Below, piece after piece: positions 44,693 through 53,612 of a stretch of DNA of 55,703 nt (positions are counted from its first letter, which is position 1; every line of letters starts with the position of its first letter). This DNA comes from Alphaproteobacteria bacterium. Lineage in GTDB: Bacteria; Pseudomonadota; Alphaproteobacteria; SMXS01. The notes below the pieces were generated by a model that saw nothing but the letters and a program-made list of their open reading frames with translations, was not told where the DNA came from and did not search any database. The stretch lies in the NCBI GenBank assembly GCA_016124315.1, contig WGNW01000065.1, positions 1 to 55,703 of the forward strand, written 5' to 3'. Both the position numbers and the translations under genes were made by a program.

Positions 44693-45082
44693 CATACCCA
44701 CCAAACGTGGGGTGCTAATGCGGCCGCAAAGGCTTCCGGAGCCCGCTTGGATTCCCAGTTACGAGTTACGGTGACAGTTTACCAAATTTGAGAGACGGCT
44801 CTTCGGGGTCGGAGGGATTGATGGATACGCTGGCGCGGACGGTGGTCCCAGGTCGCAGCAGGATCCGTCGGCCTGGAGGCCGGGCCGTCAGATGCTTCGC
44901 CCGGCGACAGGGGAGGCCGAATCCGAGGACGGTGGATGATCTATTAAGTAAACTGTCCCCGTAATTCGTAATTGGAAGGGCGCAGCTTCGCCCCCGAGCC
45001 TTTCCCTGAATCATTGTTGCGCAGAATCGGGTTGAAAGACTCGCGCGCCGACTTTTTCAACACAATCGGTCGAAATCGGCCC
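44693..45082. other. repeat-containing region, right edge of the accessory islet
   Basis: A 390-base stretch holding MITE-like element B (44763-44967). To its right, about 45000-45082, composition returns toward that of the core genes. I see no gene, RNA gene or clear promoter in the remainder. Confidence 0.65.
44763..44967 (+). repeat. MITE-like element, copy B
   Basis: A 205-bp element closely similar to A and in the same orientation. The left end is GAGTTACGGTGACAGTTTAC and the right end, reverse-complemented, is GAATTACGGGGACAGTTTAC. In this copy the inverted similarity extends outward: CCAGTTAC just before the left end (44755) pairs with GTAATTGG just after the right end (to 44975). This gives terminal repeats of about 34 bp and a 221-bp outer size, and copy A lacks the extension. 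Confidence 0.85.
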
Positions 45083-46678
45083 TCATCCCCCATTTCCCAT
45101 CTCTTCTTCCGCCAGCCGTCGCAGTTCCGCGCGCTTGATCTTCTCGCCGTTGGCGCTTGGGGTGACCGGAAAGGCGGCGAGGGCGATGCAGCGGACGGGC
45201 TGCTTGTAGCGGGCGAGCGGGGCGCAGTGGGCGATCAGGGCGGCCTCGCCCAGGGCGTGGCCGTCCTCCAGGATGACGAAGGCGACGGGGCGCATGCCGC
45301 GCTCGGTGCCCACGGCCACCACCTGGGCGCCGCGAACCGAGGCGTGGGCCTGCAGGTGCTCCTCGATCTCGGCCGGGTTCACCAGGAAGCCGCCGAGGCG
45401 CAGCACGTCGCCCATGCGGCCGAGGAACTCGAAGCCGCCGTCCTGCTCCAGGCGCGCCATGTCGCCGGTGCGGAAGAAGCCGTCGGCGGTGAAGGCGGCG
45501 GCGGTGGCGTCGGGATTGCCCTCGTAGCGGTGGAAAAGGCTGGGGCCGGCCACCTCCAGGGCGCCCGCCTCTCCCGCCGGCAGCGGCCCGCCCGACTCGG
45601 GGTCGACCACCCGCACCCGCGCCTCGGGCGACACGGGCATGCCGCCGCTCCTGCCGCGCTCGGCCACGGGCGCGGCGAGCGGACGGACGCTGAAGAGTGC
45701 CATGCACTCGCTCATGCCGTAGAGGCCGCGCAGGGCGATGCCCTTGGCCTCGGCGCGCCCGGCGATGTCGGCCAGCGCGGTGTTGAAGGCGGCATAGCCG
45801 ATCCAGGACAGGCTGGGGAACGGCCGCTCCCCCGCGCCCTGGGCCAGCAGGCGGTGGACCATGTCGTCGCTGCCGCAGAAGTCGGTCACCCGCCAGTCGC
45901 GGACCAGCCCGGCGGCCTGGGCGGCGTCGAACAGCGGCAGCATGACCAGCCGTCCGCCGCCCGCCAGCACGCCCAGCGCCTGGGCGAAGCCGAACACGCC
46001 GCACAGCGGCAGCGCCTGCAGCGAGACCGTGTCCGCGCCGAAGCGGAACCCGGCCGCCACGTCCTGCGCGTGGCGGGCGAGGCTGCCCTGCCGCTGGACG
46101 ACGATCTTGGGCGCGCTGGTGGTGCCCGAGGTGGTGAAGGTGGCGCCGTCGCTGTCCGGCCCGGCCAGGCTGCCGGCGAACGGCGCGGCGGCGCGCAGCG
46201 CCTCCAGCCGCAGCCGGGGCGCGTTCTCCCATCCGGCGGCGCCCACCGCCGCGCCGCCCGCCTCGATCAGCCAGTCCAGGTCCGGCAGCGCCGAGGCGTC
46301 GATCCGTTCCATCACCGGGTCGGCGGCGAGCCCGCCGAAGCCCGGCCACAGCGCCAGCGCCCTCACCCGGGTGCGGCCGAGGATGTCGGCGACCTCCTGC
46401 GGGCCGTAGCGGGTGTTCACCGCCACGGCGCACACGCCCAGCCGGGCGCAGGCCAGCAGCAGCACCACATAGGCGGGCACGTTGGGCAGCCAGAAGGCGA
46501 TGCGGTCGCCGGGCCCGAAGCCGTGGCCGCGCAGGCCGCCGGCCACCCTCTCGGCCTGCTCCCTCAGCTGGCAATAGGTGATAAGCTCGTCGTCCCACAT
46601 CAGGGCGACGCGGTCGGGATGCCGTTCGCAGACCGCGTCCAGCAAACTCGGGAGATCGTTGAACCGTGTCATCCACAT
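45083..46678 (-). CDS. AMP-binding acyl/aryl-CoA ligase
   Basis: A 531-residue ANL ligase. The P-loop region is TFTTSGTTSAPKIVV, A5 is YGMSECMALFSV, A7 is FFRTGDMARLEQDGGFEFLGR, followed by GDVLRLGGFLVNPAEIEE. The catalytic Lys is in TPSANGEKIKR. It activates a carboxylic acid as its CoA thioester; length and motif spelling fit medium-chain or aromatic acid ligases, and the substrate is not assigned. The start may be Met1 (46678) or Met3 (46672). It is divergent from, and very close to, the SDR gene, so the two share a promoter region of at most about 45 bases. Confidence 0.85.
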   Translation of the reverse strand: MWMTRFNDLPSLLDAVCERHPDRVALMWDDELITYCQLREQAERVAGGLRGHGFGPGDRIAFWLPNVPAYVVLLLACARLGVCAVAVNTRYGPQEVADILGRTRVRALALWPGFGGLAADPVMERIDASALPDLDWLIEAGGAAVGAAGWENAPRLRLEALRAAAPFAGSLAGPDSDGATFTTSGTTSAPKIVVQRQGSLARHAQDVAAGFRFGADTVSLQALPLCGVFGFAQALGVLAGGGRLVMLPLFDAAQAAGLVRDWRVTDFCGSDDMVHRLLAQGAGERPFPSLSWIGYAAFNTALADIAGRAEAKGIALRGLYGMSECMALFSVRPLAAPVAERGRSGGMPVSPEARVRVVDPESGGPLPAGEAGALEVAGPSLFHRYEGNPDATAAAFTADGFFRTGDMARLEQDGGFEFLGRMGDVLRLGGFLVNPAEIEEHLQAHASVRGAQVVAVGTERGMRPVAFVILEDGHALGEAALIAHCAPLARYKQPVRCIALAAFPVTPSANGEKIKRAELRRLAEEEMGNGG

Positions 46679-46722
46679 TAGTTAGCGACCAGTCGCAGGC
46701 GGCTACAAGCGGGCATCTTCGG

Positions 46723-47460
46723 ATGCTCGCCGGTAAGGTGGCGATCGTCACCGGCGCCGCCTCGGGCATCGGCCGGGCGAGCGCCCAGCTCTTCGCCGAA
46801 CAGGGCGCCCGCGTCCTCGCCGTCGACCTGCCGGACAAGGGGCTGGTGGACGCCCACAGGGAGTTCGATTCCATCGTCGAGTTGGAGCACGACATCACCG
46901 CGCCCGACGCGCCGGACAAGATCGTCGACGCGGCGGTGGCCACCTGGGGCCGGCTCGACATCCTGTTCAACAACGCCGGCGTCAGCGGCCGGGCGAACGC
47001 CGTCGACATGCCGGACGCCCACTGGCAGCGGATCCTCGACGTCAACGTCACCGCCCAGTTCCGCCTCGCCAAGGCGGCGATCCCCTATCTGCGGGAGGCC
47101 GGGTCGGGGCGGATCATCAACACCGCCTCGGTGATGGCTGAGGGCACCGACTTCGGCCTCGCCGCCTATTGCGCCTCGAAGGCCGGCGTCGCCGGGCTCA
47201 CCCGCACCCTGGCGCTGGAGGAGGGCCGTTACGGCATCACCGCCAACTACATCGAGCCGGGCGCCATCGCCACCGGCATGACTACGGCCATGACCGACGA
47301 TCCGGCGATCGCCGACGTCTGGGCGCGCAAGTCGCCGCTGAAGCGGCTGGGTCAGCCGATCGACATCGCCCGCGGCGCCCTGTTCCTCGCCTCGGAACTG
47401 GCCGGCTTCGTCACCGGCCACGGCCTGCGGGTCGACGGCGGGCTGATGCTGCGGGTGTAG
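46723..47460 (+). CDS. SDR-family oxidoreductase
   Basis: A 245-residue classical SDR: TGAASGIGRAS near the N-terminus, AVDLPDK (Asp, NAD preference), NNAGVSG, NTASVMAEG with catalytic Ser, and YCASKAG with the Tyr-Lys pair. The C-terminus ends FVTGHGLRVDGGLMLRV. The ATG at 46723 begins the first beta strand. The frame is open to a GTG at 46666 that would overlap the divergent ligase gene, so the longer form is less likely. It converges on the GNAT gene, with 6 bases between stops. Confidence 0.87.
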   Translation: MLAGKVAIVTGAASGIGRASAQLFAEQGARVLAVDLPDKGLVDAHREFDSIVELEHDITAPDAPDKIVDAAVATWGRLDILFNNAGVSGRANAVDMPDAHWQRILDVNVTAQFRLAKAAIPYLREAGSGRIINTASVMAEGTDFGLAAYCASKAGVAGLTRTLALEEGRYGITANYIEPGAIATGMTTAMTDDPAIADVWARKSPLKRLGQPIDIARGALFLASELAGFVTGHGLRVDGGLMLRV

Positions 47461-47466
47461 CCGGCC

Positions 47467-48312
47467 TCAGCCCAGCTCGTAGGAGGTGATGCCGTAGATC
47501 TCGCCCAGCGGCAGCTTGGGCTCGGGGCCCGCATACATGCGGGCGGTCTCGAACACCTTGGTCATGCCCTTGCGGGCCACCATGTCGAGGGCCGGCTTGT
47601 TGGTCTCCGGCACGTCGAGGAAGACGGGCCCGGCCGCGCCCCGCGCGGCTTCGTCGAACAGGCGCTCGGCGACGCCGGGCGAGACGGCGAACAGCGGCGC
47701 GATCTTGGTGCCCTCGCGGCACGGCCGGGCGACGGTGAAGCCGTCGAGCCGGCTGCCCTTGAAGCAGCCCAGTGCCCGGTGGCCCTCGGCGGTCACCCAG
47801 GCGTCGAGGAACGCCTTGCGCTCGTAGCCGAAGCAGGCGAGGTCCATGGCGTAGACGGCGTGCATGTCCTCCGGCGTCAGCGGGCGCACGTCGGGGTCGG
47901 CCGGGCCGGGATCGGCCGGCGCGCCGCCGAAGCGGAAATTGCGGTGCGCCAGGGTGAAGCCCCAGTCGGCATAGTTGTCCTGCTGCTCGACCACGCCGTC
48001 GAGGCCGATGGTGCGGCACTTCAGCGCCTCGCGCGCATAATTGGCGAGCTGAAAGCTGTGCCCGTGCTGCCGGTGCTCCGGCACGCAGATGTAGAAGCCC
48101 ATGAAACCGAAGTTCGGGCCGTAGGACACGGCGGAGACGGTGGTGATGACCTTGCCGTCCAACTCGCCGACGAAGAATCCTTCCGGATCGGCGGCATAGA
48201 AGCAGTCGGCGTCGCGCAGGCCGGGATTCCAGCCTTCCTGCGCGGCCCAGTCGACCATCAGGTCCACCTCGTCCCGCGTCGCTACGCGCATGGTGTAGGT
48301 TCCCTCGTCCAT
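47467..48312 (-). CDS. GNAT-family N-acetyltransferase, two-lobed
   Basis: A 281-residue protein. The N-terminal half is a GNAT domain (MRVATRDEVDLMVDWAAQEGW, FFVGELDGKVITTVSAV, FGFMGFYICVPEHRQHG, the last being the acetyl-CoA loop). The C-terminal half (VRPLTPEDMHAVYAMDLACFG onward) looks like a second, degenerate GNAT-like lobe found in YitH-like proteins. The substrate is unknown. It is the last gene of the minus-strand series ACAD, crotonase, CoA ligase, GNAT, 62 bases after the ligase. Confidence 0.82.
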   Translation of the reverse strand: MDEGTYTMRVATRDEVDLMVDWAAQEGWNPGLRDADCFYAADPEGFFVGELDGKVITTVSAVSYGPNFGFMGFYICVPEHRQHGHSFQLANYAREALKCRTIGLDGVVEQQDNYADWGFTLAHRNFRFGGAPADPGPADPDVRPLTPEDMHAVYAMDLACFGYERKAFLDAWVTAEGHRALGCFKGSRLDGFTVARPCREGTKIAPLFAVSPGVAERLFDEAARGAAGPVFLDVPETNKPALDMVARKGMTKVFETARMYAGPEPKLPLGEIYGITSYELG

Positions 48313-48374
48313 GGATGCTTTCCCTAGGATGCTGAAGCTGTGGCCGTCATTACACCATGTCGGCGGCCGCGGCT

Positions 48375-50234
48375 CTAGGCGCGCAGGTCGATCACGTCCG
48401 GGCCCGGACTGGCGGCGAACAGCGCCGCCACCAGGTCGGCGCGCCGGTCGAGCGCCGCCCGCTGGTTGACGTAGCCCTTCTCGGTGATCTCGTGGTCGCC
48501 CATGGAGGGCGGCTCCTCCATCAGCATCGCCCGCACCACGCGGGTGGACGAGCCGGGGAACGCCCTGTTGTGCGCCTGCAATCCCTTGCGGACGTGCTCC
48601 ACCACCCTGGGATGGCGGATCAGCTCGGCCACGGGAATGTCGTCGCCCGCGCCGGAGATGCGCCGGCAGGCGGCCAGGTTCGGCCACAGCAGCACGCCGA
48701 CATGGTCGCGGTCGTGGCCGGCCACCAGGTTGTCGGCCACCAGCGGCGCGCAGGCGTCGTTCACCTGCACCCGGAGCGTGCCGACCGAGACGAAGGTGCC
48801 GGAGAGCAGCTTGAAGTCCTCGACCACGCGGCCGTTGAAGATCAGGCCCTTGTTGATGTCGGTCTCGTCCACCAGCTTCATGGCGTCGCCGATCTTGTAG
48901 AAGCCCTCCTCGTCGAAGGCGTCGGCGGTCTTCTCCGGCTGGCGGTAGTAGCCGGGGAAGATGTTGTCGCCCTTCACCCGCACCTCCAGCTTGTCGCCGT
49001 TGGGCACCAGCTTCAGGGTCGTGCCCGGCATGGGCAGGCCGACGTTGCCGGTGCCCTCGATCGGCCAGTACAGGGTGGAGGAGACGGGCGCCGTCTCGGT
49101 GGAGCCCCAGCCGGTGCGGAACAGCAGCCGCTGGCCGGTCTCGCGCACCGCCAGGTCCTGGTAGCGCTGCCACACCTCGTGGGGCAGGCTGGCGCCGCCA
49201 TAGCCGAGCTTGCGCATCCGGCTGAAGAAGTTGCGGCGCAGGCCCTCGTCCTCCTCCAGCGCGTGGACCACCATGGCGTGGCCGGCGGCGACGGAGAGGT
49301 ATTCGGTGGGCGCTATCTCGCGCAGGTTGTCGAGGGTGCGGCCGACCAGCTCGGGCACCGGCTTGCCGTCGTCGATGTAGAGCGAGCCGCCCTCGCGCAG
49401 GATCCCGTTGAAGTTGGAGTTGCCGCCGTAGCAGTGGTTCCAGGGCAGCCAGTCGACGATCACCGGCACGTAGGACGGGTCGTTGGGGAAGATCACCTCG
49501 CCGGCCTTCTGGTTCGAGCACATCATGCGCTGGGTCTGCGGCACGCCCTTGGGCATGCCGGTGGAGCCGGAGGTGAACAGGTACTTTCCCACCGTGTCCG
49601 GCCCGGTGCGCTCGTAGGCGGCCCTGACCGCGTCGGTGGGCGTGGTCGCCAGCAGGTCGGCGAACGGCGTGCCGGCGAAGCCGCGCGGCGGGTCGTCATG
49701 CACCACCAGCTCGACGCCGGCGAGGTCGAGCGCACCGAGCGCCGCCTCGAAGGGCGTGCCCTGCTCGACGAAGAGGAGCTTCGGCTCGATCAGGTCGAAG
49801 ACGTGGTGCAGCTTGGCGTGGGCGCCGGGCATGGTGGAATAGGCGGTCGCCACCGGCGAGGCGGGCACGCCCACCTGCAGCGCGGCCATCACCAGCAGGG
49901 CGTGGTTGATGGAATTGCCCGACAGGATCATCAGCGGCTTCGCCTGGTCGAGGCCCCGGTCGAGCAGCGCCTGCGACAGGGCGTTCACCCGCGCCAGTCC
50001 CTCGGCGTAGGTCACCGTCTCCCACGAGCGGTCCTTCGCCCGCTGGGCGAGCCACACCTGGCCGGGCCGCTTCTGCGCCCATTTGTGCAGGTAGGCGACG
50101 ACGTTGCGTTCGTAGGGGCCGAGCTCCAGCAGGTTCTCGACGATGATCGAGCCGTCCGGCCGCCGGGTCATCCGCCCGCGCGGCTCCGCGTGGGGGATCG
50201 GCATGAAGGGGGCGAGGGTGGTCTTCTGGTCCAT
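48375..50234 (-). CDS. feruloyl-CoA synthase-like AMP-binding ligase
   Basis: A 619-residue ligase resembling the Fcs group. Signature stretches are LFTSGSTGMPKGVPQTQRMM (P-loop), DWLPWNHCYGGNSNFNGIL, GWGSTETAPV (A5) and DAFDEEGFYKIGDAMKLVD (A7). It carries a long family-specific region before the C-terminal lobe. It would activate an aromatic or similar acid to a CoA thioester. It lies 8 bases after the crotonase-family gene, so the pair is co-transcribed. The exact acid cannot be told from sequence. Confidence 0.87.
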   Translation of the reverse strand: MDQKTTLAPFMPIPHAEPRGRMTRRPDGSIIVENLLELGPYERNVVAYLHKWAQKRPGQVWLAQRAKDRSWETVTYAEGLARVNALSQALLDRGLDQAKPLMILSGNSINHALLVMAALQVGVPASPVATAYSTMPGAHAKLHHVFDLIEPKLLFVEQGTPFEAALGALDLAGVELVVHDDPPRGFAGTPFADLLATTPTDAVRAAYERTGPDTVGKYLFTSGSTGMPKGVPQTQRMMCSNQKAGEVIFPNDPSYVPVIVDWLPWNHCYGGNSNFNGILREGGSLYIDDGKPVPELVGRTLDNLREIAPTEYLSVAAGHAMVVHALEEDEGLRRNFFSRMRKLGYGGASLPHEVWQRYQDLAVRETGQRLLFRTGWGSTETAPVSSTLYWPIEGTGNVGLPMPGTTLKLVPNGDKLEVRVKGDNIFPGYYRQPEKTADAFDEEGFYKIGDAMKLVDETDINKGLIFNGRVVEDFKLLSGTFVSVGTLRVQVNDACAPLVADNLVAGHDRDHVGVLLWPNLAACRRISGAGDDIPVAELIRHPRVVEHVRKGLQAHNRAFPGSSTRVVRAMLMEEPPSMGDHEITEKGYVNQRAALDRRADLVAALFAASPGPDVIDLRA

Positions 50235-50242
50235 GGCGGTCC

Positions 50243-51049
50243 TCAGCGGCCTTTGAACGAGGCGGGGCGCTTCTCCAGGAAGCTGGCCACCCCTTCCTTG
50301 TGGTCCTCGGTCTGGAACAGGATGCCCAGCACGTGGGCGATCCAGCTGCCGATCTCCCGGTGCTCGCCGTAGGTGGTCTTGCGCAGCCCCTCCTTGAGGT
50401 GCTGCACGGCGAGCGGCGGGTTGGCGGCGATCTTGCCGGCCAGTTCGTAGGCGGTGGGCATCAGCGCGTCGTGGGGCACGGTCTTCAGCACCAGGCCGAT
50501 GCGCTCGGCCTCGGCGGCGTCGATGACGTCGCCGGTGAACAGCAGTTCGGCCGCCTTCTGCACGCCCACCACCAGCGGCAGGCGGGTCAGCCCGCCCAGG
50601 TCGGTGATCAGGCCGCGCTTGACGAACAGCTCGCCGAACTTGGCCTTCTCCGAGGCGATGCGCAGGTCGGCCATCAGCGACAGGTCCATGCCCCAGCCGA
50701 CCGCGGCGCCGTTGACGGCGGCGATCACCGGCTTGCCGCAGTCCAGGATGGCGGTGGCGGCGGGCGTCGGCGTCGGCTTGACGCGGGTCAGCCGGTGGAC
50801 GCTGCCCTCGCGCTCGCTGCCGGCCATGATGGCGCGCACGTCGTCGCCCGAGCAGAAGCCGGGATCGGCACCGGTGAGCACCACGCAGCGCACCTCCGGA
50901 TCGTCGTGGGCGAGCAGGAACGACGTCTCCAGCTCGTCATAGGCCCGGTGGTTGAGGGCGTTGTAGATTTCCGGACGGTTCAGCGTGACCGTCGCGACAT
51001 GGTCCTTCACGTCGTAGAGGACGTGGACGAATTCCTCTGGCTTCAGCAT
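50243..51049 (-). CDS. crotonase-family enoyl-CoA hydratase/isomerase
   Basis: A 268-residue crotonase-fold protein. The oxyanion-hole segments are FCSGDDVRAIM and AAVNGAAVGWGMDLSLM. Aligned with rat crotonase, the Glu144 position is Asp (GMDL) and the Glu164 position is not acidic (FGELFV). An Asp is present in GLITDLGG. In dienoyl-CoA isomerase, Asp in the first and in the DxG element are catalytic, so isomerase or another crotonase reaction is as likely as hydration. It sits between the acyl-CoA dehydrogenase (82 bases upstream) and the CoA ligase (8 bases downstream). Confidence 0.87.
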   Translation of the reverse strand: MLKPEEFVHVLYDVKDHVATVTLNRPEIYNALNHRAYDELETSFLLAHDDPEVRCVVLTGADPGFCSGDDVRAIMAGSEREGSVHRLTRVKPTPTPAATAILDCGKPVIAAVNGAAVGWGMDLSLMADLRIASEKAKFGELFVKRGLITDLGGLTRLPLVVGVQKAAELLFTGDVIDAAEAERIGLVLKTVPHDALMPTAYELAGKIAANPPLAVQHLKEGLRKTTYGEHREIGSWIAHVLGILFQTEDHKEGVASFLEKRPASFKGR

Positions 51050-51131
51050 CCCGCCTTCCCCGTTTCCCGCGCCAGTCTATGCGGCCCGGCGCGGCCTTGG
51101 CAACGCGGTCCGTCGCCGGTCGGGAGCGGTC

Positions 51132-52370
51132 TCAGGCCGCCTTGCCGCCGGTCGGGATCTCGTTGAACGGCACGTCCTTGTCGACGCGGATGTCGCCGGG
51201 CAGGCCCAGCACCCGCTCGGCGATGATGTTGCGCATGATCTCGTCGGTGCCGCCGGCGATGCGGCCGGCCGGCGAGCCCAGCAGCGACTGTTGGAAGGCG
51301 GCGTGCAGCGGCGCGATCTTCGGGTCCATGATGCCGCCGGCCATGTCCTGCAGGTCCATGGCGAAGGACGCCATGTTCTGCTTCTGCGGACCCACCACCA
51401 GCTTGGAGATGGAGGCTTCCGGGCCGGGCGTGCCGCCCCGCGACAGGGCCGAGATGGTGCGCGCGTTGACGTTGCGGATGCCGGCCTCGCGCACGTACCA
51501 GTCGGCCAGCTTCTCGCGCACGCCGGCGTCGCGGATCACCGGGCCGTCCTCGCCTTCGAGGGTGCGGGCGAGATCGAACAGCGATTCCCAGCTGGCGCCG
51601 ATGCCGCCCGCGCCGCCGGTGGAGCCGACCGCCAGGCGCTCGTTCATCAGGATGGTCATGGCCACCTTCCAGCCGTCGCCCACGGCGCCGATGCGGTTGG
51701 CGTCGGGGATGCGCACGTCGGTCAGGTAGACCTCGTTGAAGTGGGCGGCGCCCGAGATCTGCTTGATGGGGCGCGGCTCGATGCCCGGCGTCTTCATGTC
51801 GACGACGAAGAAGGTCAGGCCCTTGTGCTTGGGAACGGTCGGGTCGGTGCGGGTGACCAGGATGGCCCAGTCGCTCTGGTGGGCGCCCGACGACCAGATC
51901 TTCTGGCCGTTCACCACCCACTCGTCGCCGTCCTTCACCGCGCGGGTGCGCAGCGCCGCCAGGTCCGAGCCGCCGGCGGGCTCGGAGAACAGCTGGCACC
52001 AGATGATGTCGGCCCGCGCCATCGGCGGCAGGTGCTTCGCCTTCTGCTCGTCGGTGCCGTGCACCATCAGCATCGGGCCGGTCATGCCCAGGCCGACCAC
52101 CAGCATGGCGGCGGACGGCGGCGCGACCTTGGATTCCTCCTGCGACCAGATCACCGACTGGATGGGCGTGAAGCCCTGGCCGCCATATTCCTTCGGCCAG
52201 TTCAGGCAGGCCCAGCCGGCGTCGTACTTGATGCGCTGCCATTCGCGGCAGACGTCGTGGATGTGGCCCGCCGCGGCGCGCTCGCGCCAGCCCTCGGGCA
52301 CGTTCTCGGCCAGCCAGGCGCGCGCCTTGGCGCGGAATTCGGCTTCTTCCGGCGTGTCGTTGAAATCCAT
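51132..52370 (-). CDS. acyl-CoA dehydrogenase
   Basis: A 412-residue flavoprotein of the acyl-CoA dehydrogenase family. The flavin-binding stretches are QLFSEPAGGSDLAALRTRA and WVVNGQKIWSSGAHQSDW. The C-terminal helical domain ends with GGTDEIMRNIIAERVLGLPG. It oxidises an acyl-CoA to the enoyl-CoA and passes electrons to ETF. The start at 52370 (MDFNDTPEEAEFR) follows GAGGAAGAGGAA; the frame open to 52412 adds an Arg/Glu-rich leader. As the first gene of the minus-strand set, its upstream region probably holds the operon promoter. Confidence 0.92.
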   Translation of the reverse strand: MDFNDTPEEAEFRAKARAWLAENVPEGWRERAAAGHIHDVCREWQRIKYDAGWACLNWPKEYGGQGFTPIQSVIWSQEESKVAPPSAAMLVVGLGMTGPMLMVHGTDEQKAKHLPPMARADIIWCQLFSEPAGGSDLAALRTRAVKDGDEWVVNGQKIWSSGAHQSDWAILVTRTDPTVPKHKGLTFFVVDMKTPGIEPRPIKQISGAAHFNEVYLTDVRIPDANRIGAVGDGWKVAMTILMNERLAVGSTGGAGGIGASWESLFDLARTLEGEDGPVIRDAGVREKLADWYVREAGIRNVNARTISALSRGGTPGPEASISKLVVGPQKQNMASFAMDLQDMAGGIMDPKIAPLHAAFQQSLLGSPAGRIAGGTDEIMRNIIAERVLGLPGDIRVDKDVPFNEIPTGGKAA

Positions 52371-52520
52371 GTCCCGTTCCTCTTCCTCGGGCGCGCGGTG
52401 AACGCGCCGCATCCGTTGGTTCTTATGGCCATCCGGTCCCGCCGGATCATTCGGGGCAAGACGCTAGCACGGCCGATCCGCCCGGCGCAGCGGAAAAAGC
52501 GGTCGTGAAGGTGGGGGGCC

Positions 52521-53447
52521 CTAGCGCTGCGCCAGGAACGCCGCGCGGACCGCCAGCGCGGTGTCGGGGAAGTCGGCGAACACGCCGTCGACGCCCAGGG
52601 CGAAATAGGCCTCCAGCTCCTGGCGCACGTCGGCGAAACCCGGTCCCACCATGTCGTCGCGGAACGTCCAGGGATGCACCTGCATCCCGAAGGCGTGGGC
52701 TTCTTCCAGCAGGCCGGTGGAGGCGCGGGTCTTCGGATCGAGCAGCAGCGACTTCTGAGGCCCGACCGCCGCGGCGACCGACGCCGCGGCGGCCAGCGGC
52801 ACGTGCGGCTGGCCGTCCCGGTCCTCCAGCAGCTGGGTGAGCCGCATGTCGGTCAGCGGGCGCAGGCGCTGCAGGAAGGTGTGGTCGAAGGACTGGACGA
52901 ACAGCGACGTGCGGCCACCGTCGTAGCCGAAGGAGCGCAGCGTCTGCAGCAGCGGCGGCAGCATGTCGAGGCCGATGGAGAGCAGGTAGTCCGGGTGCTT
53001 AATCTCCGGGTGGAAGCCGATCGGCGCGCCGCGCGCGGCTTCCGCCTCGCGCAGCAGCGCCAGCAATTCCTCGAGGGTGAGGATCGGCGAGCGGCCGTCC
53101 CATTCCCGCGACCGGCCGGGAAACGGCTGGCGCGCCCGCAGCGTGCGGATCTCCGCCAGGGTGAAGTCCTCCACGTACCAGTCCGGCACCACCCGGCCTT
53201 CCTTCAGCGTCCGGCGGCCGGCGAATTCGGGATGGTCGGCCACATCGGTCGAGGTGCTCAGATAGCGGTCGTGGCGGATCACCAGCGCGCCGTCGCCGGT
53301 CATCACCACGTCCGGCTCCACCGCGTCGGCGCCCATGGCGAGCGCCAGCTGGTAGGCCTCGCGGGTGTGCTCGGGCCGGTGGCCGCTGGCGCCGCGGTGG
53401 GCGATGACGATGGGCGGCTGCCCGTGCAGCGTCGGGGGATTCTTCAT
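52521..53447 (-). CDS. glycerophosphodiester phosphodiesterase
   Basis: A 308-residue GDPD-family TIM barrel. It has IAHRGASGHRPEHTREAY with the HRG motif and catalytic His, then AVEPDVVMTGDGALVIRHD with the metal Glu/Asp and second His. FHPEIKHPDY carries the third metal Glu and Lys. It releases sn-glycerol 3-phosphate from glycerophosphodiesters. No signal peptide is seen, so it is probably cytoplasmic. The start at 53447 directly precedes the first strand; the frame extends much further upstream as a shadow over the divergent secreted-protein gene. Confidence 0.9.
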   Translation of the reverse strand: MKNPPTLHGQPPIVIAHRGASGHRPEHTREAYQLALAMGADAVEPDVVMTGDGALVIRHDRYLSTSTDVADHPEFAGRRTLKEGRVVPDWYVEDFTLAEIRTLRARQPFPGRSREWDGRSPILTLEELLALLREAEAARGAPIGFHPEIKHPDYLLSIGLDMLPPLLQTLRSFGYDGGRTSLFVQSFDHTFLQRLRPLTDMRLTQLLEDRDGQPHVPLAAAASVAAAVGPQKSLLLDPKTRASTGLLEEAHAFGMQVHPWTFRDDMVGPGFADVRQELEAYFALGVDGVFADFPDTALAVRAAFLAQR

Positions 53448-53612
53448 CGGCCCATTGTCGCTCGCGGTCGAAGTTCCCGCCAGTCTTGCGCGACGGGAAT
53501 GTTGTGCCCGGCGCAGCGGGACGCCTGTGGCGCGAGCAGCCCGCCGCTCCATATCTTCTGGAGGCCGTTTCGCGTCCGTGACGGGCCGAACGCAGGAACA
53601 GGGAGACGGGAC

